From the NCBI RefSeq assembly GCF_000247815.1, contig NC_021674.1, positions 78,516,500 through 78,580,499 on the forward strand: a DNA stretch of 64,000 nucleotides, given 5' to 3'. This DNA is from Ficedula albicollis. Taxonomy: Eukaryota; Chordata; Aves; Passeriformes; Muscicapidae. The notes under the pieces are model-generated. The model saw only the letters and a list, made by a program, of their open reading frames with translations, had not been told where the DNA came from and ran no database searches. Below are positions 28,201 to 39,900 of this stretch, one piece after another. Every line of letters starts with the position of its first letter. Within the stretch, counting starts at the first letter, position 1. The position numbers and the translations under genes were made by a program.

Positions 28201-29275
28201 CCTGCATCAAGTCTGCTGCTGTGTGATCTAACATCTGCTGCAGAGGTCAGAAACTTGGTTAACATAACATGCAGTTTGTATTGTTCATTAGGAGTTACTG
28301 GTGGAATTATCAAAATAATCCTAAAATGCTAATGTTTTATTTATAGAGAAATATATATGCCTGAAAGTCTAGCAGAACCTCCTGAAAAATTCATGAGGTT
28401 TGGATACCATGTGAATTTTATTTCAGGCGTGATGGTTTAAAATGCAGCATCATAGCTTTTTAACTAGTGCACATTAGCTATAATAGGCAGGCAATGCAAT
28501 TAATGAAAGGGGCTCCACATCTTTTATTACAGAGGATTCTGGGGTTTCAATTTTGGGATTAAACAATTTTAAAAACCACCTTGAAAGGGTTTGAGTAAGA
28601 GCCCTTCAGAATGAAAAATTATTGTCTTAGCTGGTTTTGGATGAACTACTGTGGTAAAAAGCGTATTGTTTAATTTTCATTTTGAATTAAAGACATGGAA
28701 AGCTGAGTAATGCACAGGCTAATTCTGACCTGAGTTGTGCTTCTGCTCATCTGAGTGCCATAAAAATGTATTAAAAGAGGAATTATTTTGTACACTGTGC
28801 TGTACTTCAACATTTAATTCTCAGCAGGCTATAAAATCACTTCCAAGATAATGAAATTACAAAAGAATTTTAATTTCATTTTCAATCCCTTATCATCAAA
28901 AATTACTAAGGGAAGATGGTCAGAAGATGACTAGTGATATTGCCACTCTTCCTCATCTGATGATCAGGGCTTTTTGACTGAAATGCCTGCAAAAGACTTT
29001 TGTAGGTAATTTAAATAAGGCATAGTGCAGAAGATCCTGAAATATGCAGCTTGGGTACATCAGTATATGCATCATGAAAACACTGCTGTTAAAAAGCATT
29101 CTGAGAGGAATAGGCAAAATAATACTAAATAGTAGCCAGTAAATGAAGGGAATCTCATCAAGGATCAAGGAATTAAATTTCCAAGAAATCAGGTCACCAA
29201 GAGTAGATTTTTATAGGAGAAACAATGACACCTAAAATGTGTTCAGGTAGTAATGTCTAGACACACACATACACC

Positions 29276-29291
29276 AAAAAAAAAAAAAAAA
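29276..29291. repeat. Poly-A run of 16 bases preceded by (CA)n-like sequence
   Basis: ACACACACATACACC is followed by 16 A. It could mark the tail of an old retroposon, but no body was recognised. Confidence 0.6.
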
Positions 29292-31114
29292 TATCCCTGG
29301 ACAGTTGTCAAAGCAGTTTCCCACACACAACTCGGCACACACTGTTAGATTGAGCATATCTTGCTTAAGCTCAAGTTCAATGCAAAGCACAACAGAGCAG
29401 GTCAGGGAATTATCAGGGAATTATCATAGGAAGGCCTTCAGTTATCTCATGCAAGCAAGGGATACGACCGTTCCACACCCTTGGGAATGCAGGATCTTTC
29501 ACTTGTGGGAATGGACAGGGTATAGTTGGTGGGAGCAAAGCCAAACTGCCTCCTCCAGCAGCCCTCAGTCCTGGCCAAGCACTGTCTGAGCTTCTGTGAA
29601 GAACCACCACATCTGGATGACCACCACAGTGACCTGTGACCTTCATCTTCTGTAACTGACTGGATCATACCCATATAAGTCAGCCTATTTATGCATTACA
29701 GTGCTCCCATCACCCAACAACAAGACTGTGGGACTCCTAAGTTCTGGTCCCACTTCCAGTTGCAGTTAGTACAATTTATCCAATGACCTGTAAGAATAAA
29801 ATGTGTAAGGACAGGGGCTAAGAGACAATAACCAGAAACAAAGCAACGTACTCAGTTCTGTAGAGCTGGACACAGTCCGAGCCTGCAGCTGAACTTTCCC
29901 ACAAGCCTGGTCAATGCTTTAGGTTTTGCCTCCTTTAAAAAGCAAAGAAACTAAAAATAAGGGAGACAAAGGAAAATATAATGGAAATGTGTCTTGGTTG
30001 CTTGTTTCAGAAATAAGCTATACTACTCAGTTTTGCAGTGATTTATGTCTGCTTTGATGATGCCTACTCCAAGCTTTCATACCTGCTCCCAAATAACCAG
30101 TGAAGATAAGTTAGGAGTGCTTTTTCAGCTGGGGACACGAATCATATTTCATTTCTTGTGTAATACTTCTGCAGTCTGTGTTTAACAGGTTTCTGTCCTT
30201 ATTCTGTTTAGTTTAGTACAACTTTTTAGGCTAACACAGATAAATTTATGAGTCACATTTATTTATGCCCCTAAAACAGCTCTGTTGTGATGTATGTGAT
30301 GGATACTGAAAGAGAAGTGATTCCATAAGCAGCTCAGGCGTCTGTGTATCCGTGCCAAATTCCACATTATATTTATCTCTCAGCTATCGCCCAAACACAG
30401 GCTCAGTTCATACTAAACACACTTTGTGTTTCCACAATATTTTCTTTTAACTACATCCATAAAATACAAATTGCAAATTACCTTTACCTTCCGTCACCTC
30501 TCTTTACTGGCTCTTTTCCATTTCTTTTCTTTCTTTGCTTTATCCATCCTAATGTTGCCACCCTGTATAAAAGTTAAACTGAAGAAGAACCTTCCTTCAG
30601 GTGTAACTGCCTTTTCCCTTCACATTTAACATGTCACTAATTAAATTACATGACAAGTGATCCCATTATGTCTTATGGGAGGGAATTCCATTATTGGTTG
30701 CAGAAAGCAACAGCAAGGTGAATTAGAAGTGGAAGTGATTTGCCAAAAAATGGACCAGTGATGAACAAAATCTTTAACATCTGCAACCTAACTTGCACAG
30801 TATGACACTTCCAATTCCATTCAAAACTAAGGCCACTAACAATATCATTGATTCCATTTAAAAGATACAACCCCTGTGTCATTTTCTTACCCCTAAGAAG
30901 CCAAGTCCTTCAGAGAGATTCATAGGTTTATTTGGTTTCATTTCAAAGCAAGCAGACTTCCCAAGTTTCTTTAAGCTATTTACACGTTCCCATAGGAAGA
31001 GAAAACCCTCTGGGAGAGTTAAAACTGCCAAATAAAAATGAAGCTTGTTCACCACTAACTTGCACTATTCCAGAAAAAATCAGGGACTAGGTAAGTTTTT
31101 AAGACATTAGGTAT

Positions 31115-32168
31115 AGATGGATGTGATGTTTTAAGAGACATGGATTTGAAGGGTGGACTATTCTGTGCATAAGGAATTGGCTGGATGATCATAGCCAGAG
31201 AGTTGTATTTTAACAGATCTGTGTCCAGGTGGGGTTCAGTGATGGCTGGTGTTGCTCAGGTCCCTGTCTTGGGACTGGTGTTCTTCAATATCTTTATCAA
31301 TGACATAGACAATGAGATCAGCAAGTTAGCAGATGACATGAAGCTGAGTGGTGCAGCTGACACAGCACAAGGAAAGGATGCTGCCCAAGGGGACCTGTAC
31401 AAATGTGAGAAGAAACAAATCCAAGTGCACAGTGCTGCAGCGGGTCGGGGCGATCCCAGACACAAGTACAGACTGGGAAAAGAGCTCACAGAGAGCAGCC
31501 CTGCAGAGAAGGACTTGGGGGTTCTATGGACATGAGCCATCAATGTGTACTTGCAGCCCAAAGAGCCAACACCGCCCTGGGTTGTACTGCAAGAAACGTG
31601 GCCAGCAGGTTCAGAGAGGTGATTCTTCCCCTCTCTTTGCTCTTGTGAGACTCCACCTGGAGTGTTGCATCCAGCTCTGGCATCCCAGTGTAGGATGATC
31701 ATGGACTTGTTGCAGTGAGTCCAGAGGAGGGCCACGAAGTTGATCAGCAGGCTGGAGTACCCCTCCCATGAAAAAAGGCTGAGAGTAGGGATTGTTCAGC
31801 TTGGAGAAGCTGGCACCCATGGGAGATCTTACAGCACCTTCCAGTACCTAAAGGGGGCTTTTAGAAAAAAACGGGAGTGACTTTTTACATGGGGAGATAG
31901 TGACAGAATAAGGGAGAATGATTTTGAGCTAAAAGAGGAAATTCAGATTAGATGCCAAGAAATAACTTACTCAAAGGGTGATGAGACTCTGGAACAGGTT
32001 TCCCAGTGAAGCCGTGGATGCCTCATCCCTGGGACAGTTCAAGATCACATTGGATGCATCCCTGAGCAATCTGACCTAGTGGAAAATGTCCCTGCCTGTG
32101 GCATAGGGGTTGGAACTAGATGATCTTTAAAATCCTCTTCAACACAAGCCATCCTATGATTCTATGAT
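31115..32168 (+). mobile_element. 5'-truncated CR1 LINE with reverse transcriptase remnants and complete 3' end
   Basis: CR1 is the dominant avian LINE. Here the 3' kilobase is kept. The frame at 31185-31535 carries NIFINDIDNE followed by KLADDMKLSG, the fingers-palm region of CR1 reverse transcriptase where the catalytic motif is normally F-A-D-D; the Phe is replaced by Leu. Further C-terminal sequence appears in another frame (31348-31698), ending ALVRLHLECCIQLWHPS, so at least one frameshift and several stops break it. The 3' untranslated part (GGAACAGGTTTCCCAGTGAA, then GGGACAGTTCAAG) ends in the octamer-type tail CCTATGATTCTATGATT at 32152-32168. The 5' side begins abruptly, the usual 5' truncation. 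It is not functional. Confidence 0.92.
31185..31535 (+). pseudogene. CR1 reverse transcriptase fragment
   Basis: This is the longest surviving frame within the CR1 element. Residues 35-42 (NIFINDID) and 48-54 (LADDMKL) correspond to the catalytic palm region; the frame ends at EKDLGVLWT, where intact copies continue. It starts inside the original protein, so the Met is not a true start. It lacks the endonuclease domain and most of the reverse transcriptase. Confidence 0.85.
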
Positions 32169-35100
32169 TAAACAAATTAAGTTTTTTGGCATTGATTTTT
32201 TGGTGAAGTCAAGTACTTGTACGGACTTCTGCCAGTAGGCTTTTCATCCTCACATCAGTTCCAGTGTGAAGGAACATCTGGCCTGGCTGTCAAAGACACA
32301 GGGATTCAATAGGAAACACATAACCAATAGGTCAGGTGGCTGGAAAAAGAAAACTAACCAACCAACTAACCAAACAAAAACCCCCAAACTGGTATAATCT
32401 AGGTATTAGAACTAGGATTTCAGGATTTCTGAATATAAGCCATGCTGCAAGGATTTTTATTCCCATTTGCATGGGGTTGGCACTGAGTTCCCAAACCTGT
32501 ACTTGGATGGGACCTTAATGACCCACTGCTTGAGCCAGATTTTAAAGACTTAATATTAATGTTGGTTTTTTTTTTTCTTGTTTTGATAGGGAGCGAAGAG
32601 CTGACATTTCCCCAGCTATATACATGTGAATCATCACTCCTTCAAAAATATGCTGTTTCCATTTTAGATTTAAAGTTTTATATTTTCTAAGGTCTCAGGT
32701 AGTTGTTAGGAGCAGTTAATACTCAGTTCATATTTTTACACTCATTAAAAGAAATTTAATGTAAGTTTTAAGTTGGAAAGCCATCAGAAAGCCAAAAGAT
32801 TGTTATGTTTTAGATTCAGCAGGACATCACTACAGAAACCTCTCAGAAATTTCTGTTTGAACTGTGGTATATGTTTCAGAGGGACACTCAATCCTAAAAT
32901 AAAGGGTCCACATGGTGGAGAATCAATCACATTCCAAGGTAAGTTATGTCTATGTTTAACTACCATCAGTGTTAAAAATCAGTTCCATGCTTCAAATCTA
33001 AATTTGTCTTGCCTCAGCTTCCAACTGCTGAGTCTCATTATGGTTTTTTACTGATAGATTAAAGAACTAGCTATGAGAAATCTGTTCCTTAGGCAGGTAC
33101 TCACAGACCAAGAACAAACCATCCCTTAGCCTTCTTTTCAGCAAAGTAAGTAGATGAATCTTCTTAAATTTCTCAGTATGAAATATATTTTCCAAACCCA
33201 AAATCTTTCATTGAACTGCTTTTAATGCTTCTCACTATTCATAACTCTTTTAAACTGCAGCAATGGAAAGCTCTCCTGTGTAAAATTATCAGCTGTGCTG
33301 ACTATAACTATTTTAAATGTAATTATTATCAGAGCCTTTACAACCTTTTATGTGTGTATTTTGTTTAGAGACATCTGAAATTCAACAGAACCAGACAGAT
33401 AAGTTGTAATGCTTTTAGATGCTAGTTTGAAGCTAACCACAGAATATTAATCTCAGCAAGAGGCCAGTTGTTTTATATTATTTCTGTATTTCTTGGTGGA
33501 TAGATAAGCAAATATGTTTGGGATGCAAATGTATCTAGGGGAAGTGAATAACTGTGCTGCTAGATACTCTTTTTGGTGCTGAACTCTGACAATCCACATT
33601 TAGGCACAGACAACAGAAGATGTAAGAGAAGCTGGAGGAAGAGATCTCCTGTTTTGCATATAAAATCCAAGGGCAAGCTGCTCGAATTGCATGTAAAGAA
33701 CAGATAATACTTATATTTGATCCATACAGCCCTCTCCTCTCATTGCTGCTCCTCCTGCTGAGGAAGGTGTCAGCTGCTCCACTGAGACAGAAGGAGATTT
33801 TACCCCCATTCTTCACCCACATAGTATTTCACTCACAGCTCTTCATTTTAATTAGGTTATCTTACCATCATACAGTTTTGTCTACATGTCTGGGAAGCTT
33901 TGAACCAGAGCTAATAAAGCTAAATAATTTCTGACAAAGATGATAAGCATCTTTACTTTCTGTTACATTTTTTACTTTGTAAAAATAGTTTGAAAAGAAA
34001 AATAGAAAAATTTCTTGGTTTTGAAATTGAAATAAAACAGGTTGTGGCATATTTTTTCTTTGTCTCCTTTATCTGCTCTGACAGAAATTGTGTTCTCTCT
34101 TTACAGTGACAAAATGAAAATATAGGTCATACTAAGTAGGTCCTTATCTAAATGGGAAGGACAATGTCTCTGTGATACAAAAATGACAAAAACACTTTTG
34201 GCAAAAAAGTACCACCTCCCCAAGCAAAAATGCACGTGTTGAGATGTCAAGACCACACACAGCTTAACTAGTGCTGTGGTATTGATCTTCCCAAACGCCT
34301 GCAGCCTTGTCAGCTATTCCTATCACTGCTAAACTTGGCTTTACCCTCTTGAATTCACTCCTTCCCACCTTTATTTGCACTTGTCAGTGAGAGAAGCAGC
34401 AGCAGACAGAAGGAAATTGTTTGTGTCATCTATATCAGAGTTGAGCTCAGGCTCATTTGTATTCTCAGTTAGGTACTTAATGGGCACTTGAACTTGAGGT
34501 GTCATGGTTCTCTCAGTGAGAGTCCTGTGGTGATACCCTCGGTTCAATTCTCTCTGTTCTTCTGTTTCTTTGTGAATGAATCTGCAACAGCATCAAAACA
34601 CCAATTGCTGAAGCCAGGAAATGTTTTTTGCTTCTATCACTGTACACAGCAACAAATACACATCAATATAATCAGGATTTGTAGTGACCCAAATCCAGTT
34701 CCACTACTCCAGATCAGTGCATTAATATCAGAAAGGCTAGAGAACATCTTAAAGGGAAAACAAAGGGAAGATACTGAGTGCTAAATGTTCAGCGCAGTAC
34801 ATAGTAATTAACTTAGCCATGCAGCTCCCATTACTGTTAATAGGAATCAGATGGTGAGATCCCTGTGCTAAAAATGAAGTTTTAAATAGATATCTGCATG
34901 TGTGCCAAGCACAAAGAATCAAGGTAGCAGAAAATCTCAGTGAGGAAGATACAAACACCAAAGGCATTGAAGGCATCTAGAAATGTTACAGAAGGACTTA
35001 TGAAACTGGGGCAAAATTGTGCTATGAGATCATTTACTGGAAGTAGCTGTCTTACAAATTGGATAAGCTTTTAGAGAACAAAGTGTGCACTGGCTGAGAA

Positions 35101-36469
35101 CAGAAGTCTGCAAAGGCAAGGGAACAGCTGCTCTTATGCAGAAGACACGAGGAGAATGGGGGCAGGACCACAGAGGAGTACACAACCTTGACCTGCTGCC
35201 TAGGAAAATCCACAAAGACTCTTAGTGGTGGGACAGAAAACAGCATGGCTGTAGCTGCTCAATTTATAACTGGTTCACAGGCCTGGCTTACTGGCCTAAA
35301 TTTCTTCACAAGGCAGAGATAATGCAAGATCTACTTACCCCTTGTAGAAGCAAATATATACTGTAACATATACATTTCTCATTAAAATTTCAGCATATAG
35401 ATGAAACATTTAAAGCAAAGACCTGAAATCAACTGGTTTTTTTTAAATTCAAACCAATATTTTTGATAGATATATTCCTTATACATAAATATAAAAATGA
35501 AGATGATAAAGAGATATACGGGGTTTTTTTTTCATTGGAAGTCATCTCTGCTGAAACAAGGGATATCAAATCTACAGTCTGGAGTTATATTAATGTTGTT
35601 AATAATTTGTTACGTACAATTGTTACTAAAACTATATTGTGTTAATTTTCACATTGTAATTAAGCCCAAATTAAGGTATTTACATTACTAGATGGCATCA
35701 AATAATGAAACAAGGCTCAGGGTCTGAAGAATAAGGACTATTCAGTTGCCATGACAAAGTGAGAAATCCGTGCCCAAGTCTGGACATTTATTGACTCAGA
35801 TACACAAAGGGAAAAGAATCAAAACAAAATAAAGTCTTCTGAAGCTAAAATAGAGTTTCTGCACGAAGGAAAAAGAATAATCAAACTGTATCAAAATACT
35901 CTTTTCAGAGACAGGATTTTGGATACACTCTCTGATTCTGTCTAGTAATCTTTCTTCATCAGGATGAAAGAGTTACTTCTGTTGTTCAGGTATGAGCTGT
36001 GAATGGTAGTTTCTTTTCCTGTCTTTGAAAAAGCAGGCAGACATGGTTACAAAAGGGAAAAAAGATACACAAAGGTGAAGGAAATACAGCTTTTATTGAT
36101 GTTCTCAGGGTTCATGGCAGCTGTCAAGTTACAGACAGGCCGTTCTGGGCTGCCAAAGACAGCTGGAATGCTCTTACCGTGAACTTTATCTTGCTGTTAC
36201 CATCTGAGTAGGCTGATCAGGGTACTTGCTAAGCCAGACTCCCCCAGACCACTTTTTATTGCCTTTGGGGTGCCATGAAAGGGTAGGAGGGGTATTGGCA
36301 CACTTACAGGCACCTCAGCATCGGGCAAACCCTGTTCTGATGCTGTGGCATATTCAGCACCTCCTCTGGAATCACCCCTGTGTGCATGGGCTTGTGCCTT
36401 CTATGAACGGGGGTGTTGCTTTCATACCAATAGATTAAACAAATCATTGACAAATGGTAAGCTACAGTG
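32169..36469. other. Unique DNA, no recognised gene
   Basis: Short reading frames only, none with recognised similarity. 36080-36240 has an LTR-like look (TTTTATT and pyrimidine-rich blocks), but no terminal dinucleotides or target-site copies could be assigned. Confidence 0.45.
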
Positions 36470-36475
36470 CAAGTA
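36470..36475. repeat. Left target-site duplication of a solo LTR (CAAGTA)
   Basis: CAAGTA directly precedes the LTR terminus TGTAG and recurs at 36927-36932 after CCCACA. A six-base duplication is typical of alpha/betaretroviral-type integrases. Confidence 0.8.
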
Positions 36476-36926
36476 TGTAGTAATTATGTCAAGACAGACA
36501 GAACTGGCACCATCACCAGCCCTTTATTAAAAGCTTTTCACATCTTCTCTCAGGCAACTCCACACAGCACTGACTCTTTTCTTCACAGGCAGCTCCACAC
36601 AGCTCTGACTCCTCCTCTCCTCTCTGCAAGTGTCCTTCTTCACGAATGGCTACCTCAAGCTGTCCCTTAACCCGGCCACCTACCCCTGTCTGTCCCTCAC
36701 ACAACATCTTCTTACCTTGTCTGTCCCTTGCATGACCACATGTCCCTCACAGCACAGCCAGCAGACTCCAACTCAACCTACAACTCTCAACTAGCTAGCC
36801 CACTCTTTTGTAACACCCACCCTCATTGGGCAGGCAAGGCCATTTCCACTCCTTGGTAACCAGTGCAGCTCTAATTCATTGGGAAAAATTGCCTCCTGCA
36901 CTATGCTTTCAGCCTATCTTCCCACA
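36476..36926 (-). mobile_element. Solo LTR, 451 bp, ERVK-type, with perfect 6-bp target-site duplication
   Basis: On the minus strand the element starts TGTGGGAAGATAGG and ends AATTACTACA. These TG/CA ends are flanked by CAAGTA on both sides. Its first eight bases equal those of the provirus LTR (TGTGGGAA), suggesting a related family. An AATAAA polyadenylation signal on the minus strand at 36523-36528 lies about 50 bp before the 3' end, and a CCAAT box occurs in the U3-like part (about 36828). There is no internal sequence. The family name is not assigned. Confidence 0.8.
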
Positions 36927-36932
36927 CAAGTA
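36927..36932. repeat. Right target-site duplication of the solo LTR (CAAGTA)
   Basis: Identical to 36470-36475 and directly adjoining the LTR terminus CCCACA. Confidence 0.8.
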
Positions 36933-39900
36933 CATACTCCTTTCCCTTCCCAAAATGAAATGAGCACTCCTGTACTGTTTTTTATGGGCAGTCCCAGGCC
37001 TGTGTTATCCCTTCAGCTATACCCAGACATTGCCAGTGAGAGCAGTAGCTGATCCTGGCCAGAGAGAGTCCTGCCACACCACTGCTGCTGATGTACCAGC
37101 AGCACCCCAGCTGTACCTGGCCTGGTTTGGCTTACTAGAACAGGAAAAAAACAAAGAGATTGGTTGAGGGATCTGATCTGGAGAGTTACAGGCTGGATGC
37201 CACATGCTGGCTGCGCACCAGAGGCTGTGAGGCAGCCACTCCTCAGGACCTTGCTGTAAGCCCTTGAGTTCCTTTGGTCGCCACAGCCAGAGGACTTGAA
37301 CAAAGAATGATTTTTTTACAGCTCTGAATTCAGCATGGTGCTAAGCCTGGCTGTATAGTGGAGCAGTACCTCTGAAGACAGATATCCAATATCAAGATCT
37401 ATAAAGAACTTCAGTGTGGTGGAACTAAGCCATGCTTTTTGGTGATGATGTCTGTTCTTTCTGAGACATCAGGATTGTGCTCCCCCGGAGCACAAACTCA
37501 GCATCAAATCTGAATACTCCTTTCTTTACTCTCTTTTCTGGCTCCAGTAACCCTATATTAATTTCACCCCTGTGAAAGACCAGGACACTCTTAAGAGTGC
37601 AGGATGTGCAGTTTTAAACTCAGACTCAGATGTCACACTTGCTATGCAGCTCTTTCTCTATCTGGGTCTCTGAAGAGAGGAAAGAAGCCAGTGAACCACC
37701 ACAAAGGGATGAGTTAGTACCACAAAGTAGAAGGATGCTTTTGTTACATAGGTGCTAAATTCTGGAATATAGGTAATTTTATGAGAAAAGTGGATTTAAG
37801 ACACCACTGTCCTTTCTGAACATTCACTTCTGCCTGGCTTTGGCTTCCTCCCAGTCACTGTGTCCTCTCTCTCCATTCGCTGCACAGAGCCATGGGTGTT
37901 TTTGGGCTCCGTGTACTCCACCCATAAAACTGCAATACTTGCTAACCCTGCAAGGCCTGTGCTTCTTTGTGCATTTGGGTCTGGCTGTCCTTGCTTCCAG
38001 TTACCTCTCAACTGAACAGCAAAAGCCATTTAACAGACCAGTGAGCTTGGTCCTTTCAAGTCAGTCGGAAATGAGTTGCCCTCAGAAACCATTCTTCCCT
38101 TTTGTCCTCTCATCAGGATTTTGCAGTATCCTTTTTCAGTCCTAACTGTGGCTATTTAGAACTTGAGTCTTTTGTACTGATATGTCACTGCCACAGAAGT
38201 GGGCAGATTTGATTATCTTTCTGATCCTTGTGAGTAATCTCATTTCAAACTTTGACCTCCCACAGGCACCTGCTCCTTTTGACATCAAAGCCAGCTCTTT
38301 ATCACTGTAGTAGCTTAGCCTTATGGCAAAATTATCGATTTCAGATGACTTATATGCTTTCCCTGCTGTGCTTTATCAAAAGCTGATCCACTCTTTTGTT
38401 GCTTCTTTTGAAAATTAGGTTGAATTTGTTACTGTCTCAAGTAGCTGGCTCTATGCTGGCGTATAACTTCTCAGGAATTGACTCCGTCTCTCTTCTTTTT
38501 ACATGTCCAGCTTCCCTTCCTTACACTCTGCACCACTATTGCTCAGTGCCTCAAAGGCTGACACATCGCCCAGGATCCCCCTTTTCCAAACTTTGTGGTA
38601 GGGTGCAATTTCTGCCCACAGTAAGTCTGTCTGTACTCAGCAGACCTGCTCTCTGGAAAACAGCTCTCCTGTGGGACAACAGGCAAGGCCTCCCTCTAAA
38701 CATGGGCAAGCCACTGGCTTTACTTCCTTCTCATTCTCTTTCGTTTCTTTTGGATGCATCTCTTCACCTGTATGAGTGTCACTTGTGGCACAGACAGCCA
38801 CTGCTGTATCCAGTGACTAGTGTGATTAAGTTTGCATTGCCATATGCACTAATGTCTCCTAGAAGGCTCACTAATTTCTTAAATGATAATCTATCACAAT
38901 TGACAAGTTCCCATTTTTTAGACAATAGGCCTAATTCATTGAGCTGTGATCAGTTCCCTTTCCTAGTAGAATTTTCTTCTACTTTGGCCAGAATCCAATC
39001 ATTCTTTTCTGGGGCTAATGATGCGTTGAATGAATGTATCTGTTTACCAATGCCAACCTCTTCTATCAAATGAAATTAATTTTGCTACCTTCATGTACTC
39101 AACAATTTTCTTAGACTTTTCCTAAAAGGGTAATGACAAGTTTGATACTGTAAGCCAAAAATTAAATAACTACCTTATGTTCTAGCTTCAAGATCTTATT
39201 TTAAGTAGTCTATTCTTCTAGTTTTAAGAAATTGCTCCTGACAGGCTCTCCCCTTCAGTGCTTTATTCTATTCAATTTCACTTACAACATTCTGCCTGCT
39301 TTCAAAGTAAGGGAGTAAGTGACCATTGAACATACACTCTTCAAATCAAGGTTGAGCTGCGGAGCAAAACACAGAGAAAAGAAGCCTGGCAACATTTTCT
39401 GCCCCTTTATATAAAAGGGCTCAACATGGTGCTTCCCCAGAATTAGCTCAAGCCCACATCTCAATTAGAATTTTTCTCCAGTTGTAGGATTGGCACGGCT
39501 TTATAGGGATGGCTGATGACATTGCACAGGATGAAATGTGAGCTAAGGGAACATGAAGCTTCAGTCTGTACATCTGGCAAATCAGAACTCCACAGGAAGA
39601 ACTGCCTGCCCAGCAAGTGTCACCTGCTGAGAGTGATACTGCAAACCATGGCCCCAGACTCCCCTAAGTCTGGCTGTGACTGCTTAATTTAGTGCCTTCA
39701 TTATCATCTGCATTTATTGTCAGAATGTGGAGTTGTAACTGTAACTGCTCTGACTTTTTTTTCTTCTATTTGTAAAAATGCTGATGATATGATGTTACAA
39801 CAATTGAGAATGCTGAAGTTTTGGGGCTAAAGAAGAATAGAGTATAGTTGAACAACAGCTTTCAAAGTATTTTTTTTAAATAAGCCATGACTCTTATGCT

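Larger units (their letters stand above)
25102..31114. other. Unique AT-rich stretch, no recognised gene
   Basis: About 6 kb with only short reading frames. It includes a 24-bp tandem pair at 25213-25260 and a 16-base A run at 29276-29291. The interval 28430-28900 is rich in TAAT-type cores and looks like possible conserved non-coding DNA. No transposable element was recognised. Confidence 0.5.

Noticed and set aside
31256..31735. 159-codon minus-strand frame at the CR1
   Set aside because: Antisense shadow of the CR1 reverse transcriptase region.
36080..36240. Possible additional LTR
   Set aside because: TTTTATT and T-rich blocks look LTR-like, but no TG/CA termini or target-site duplication could be assigned.
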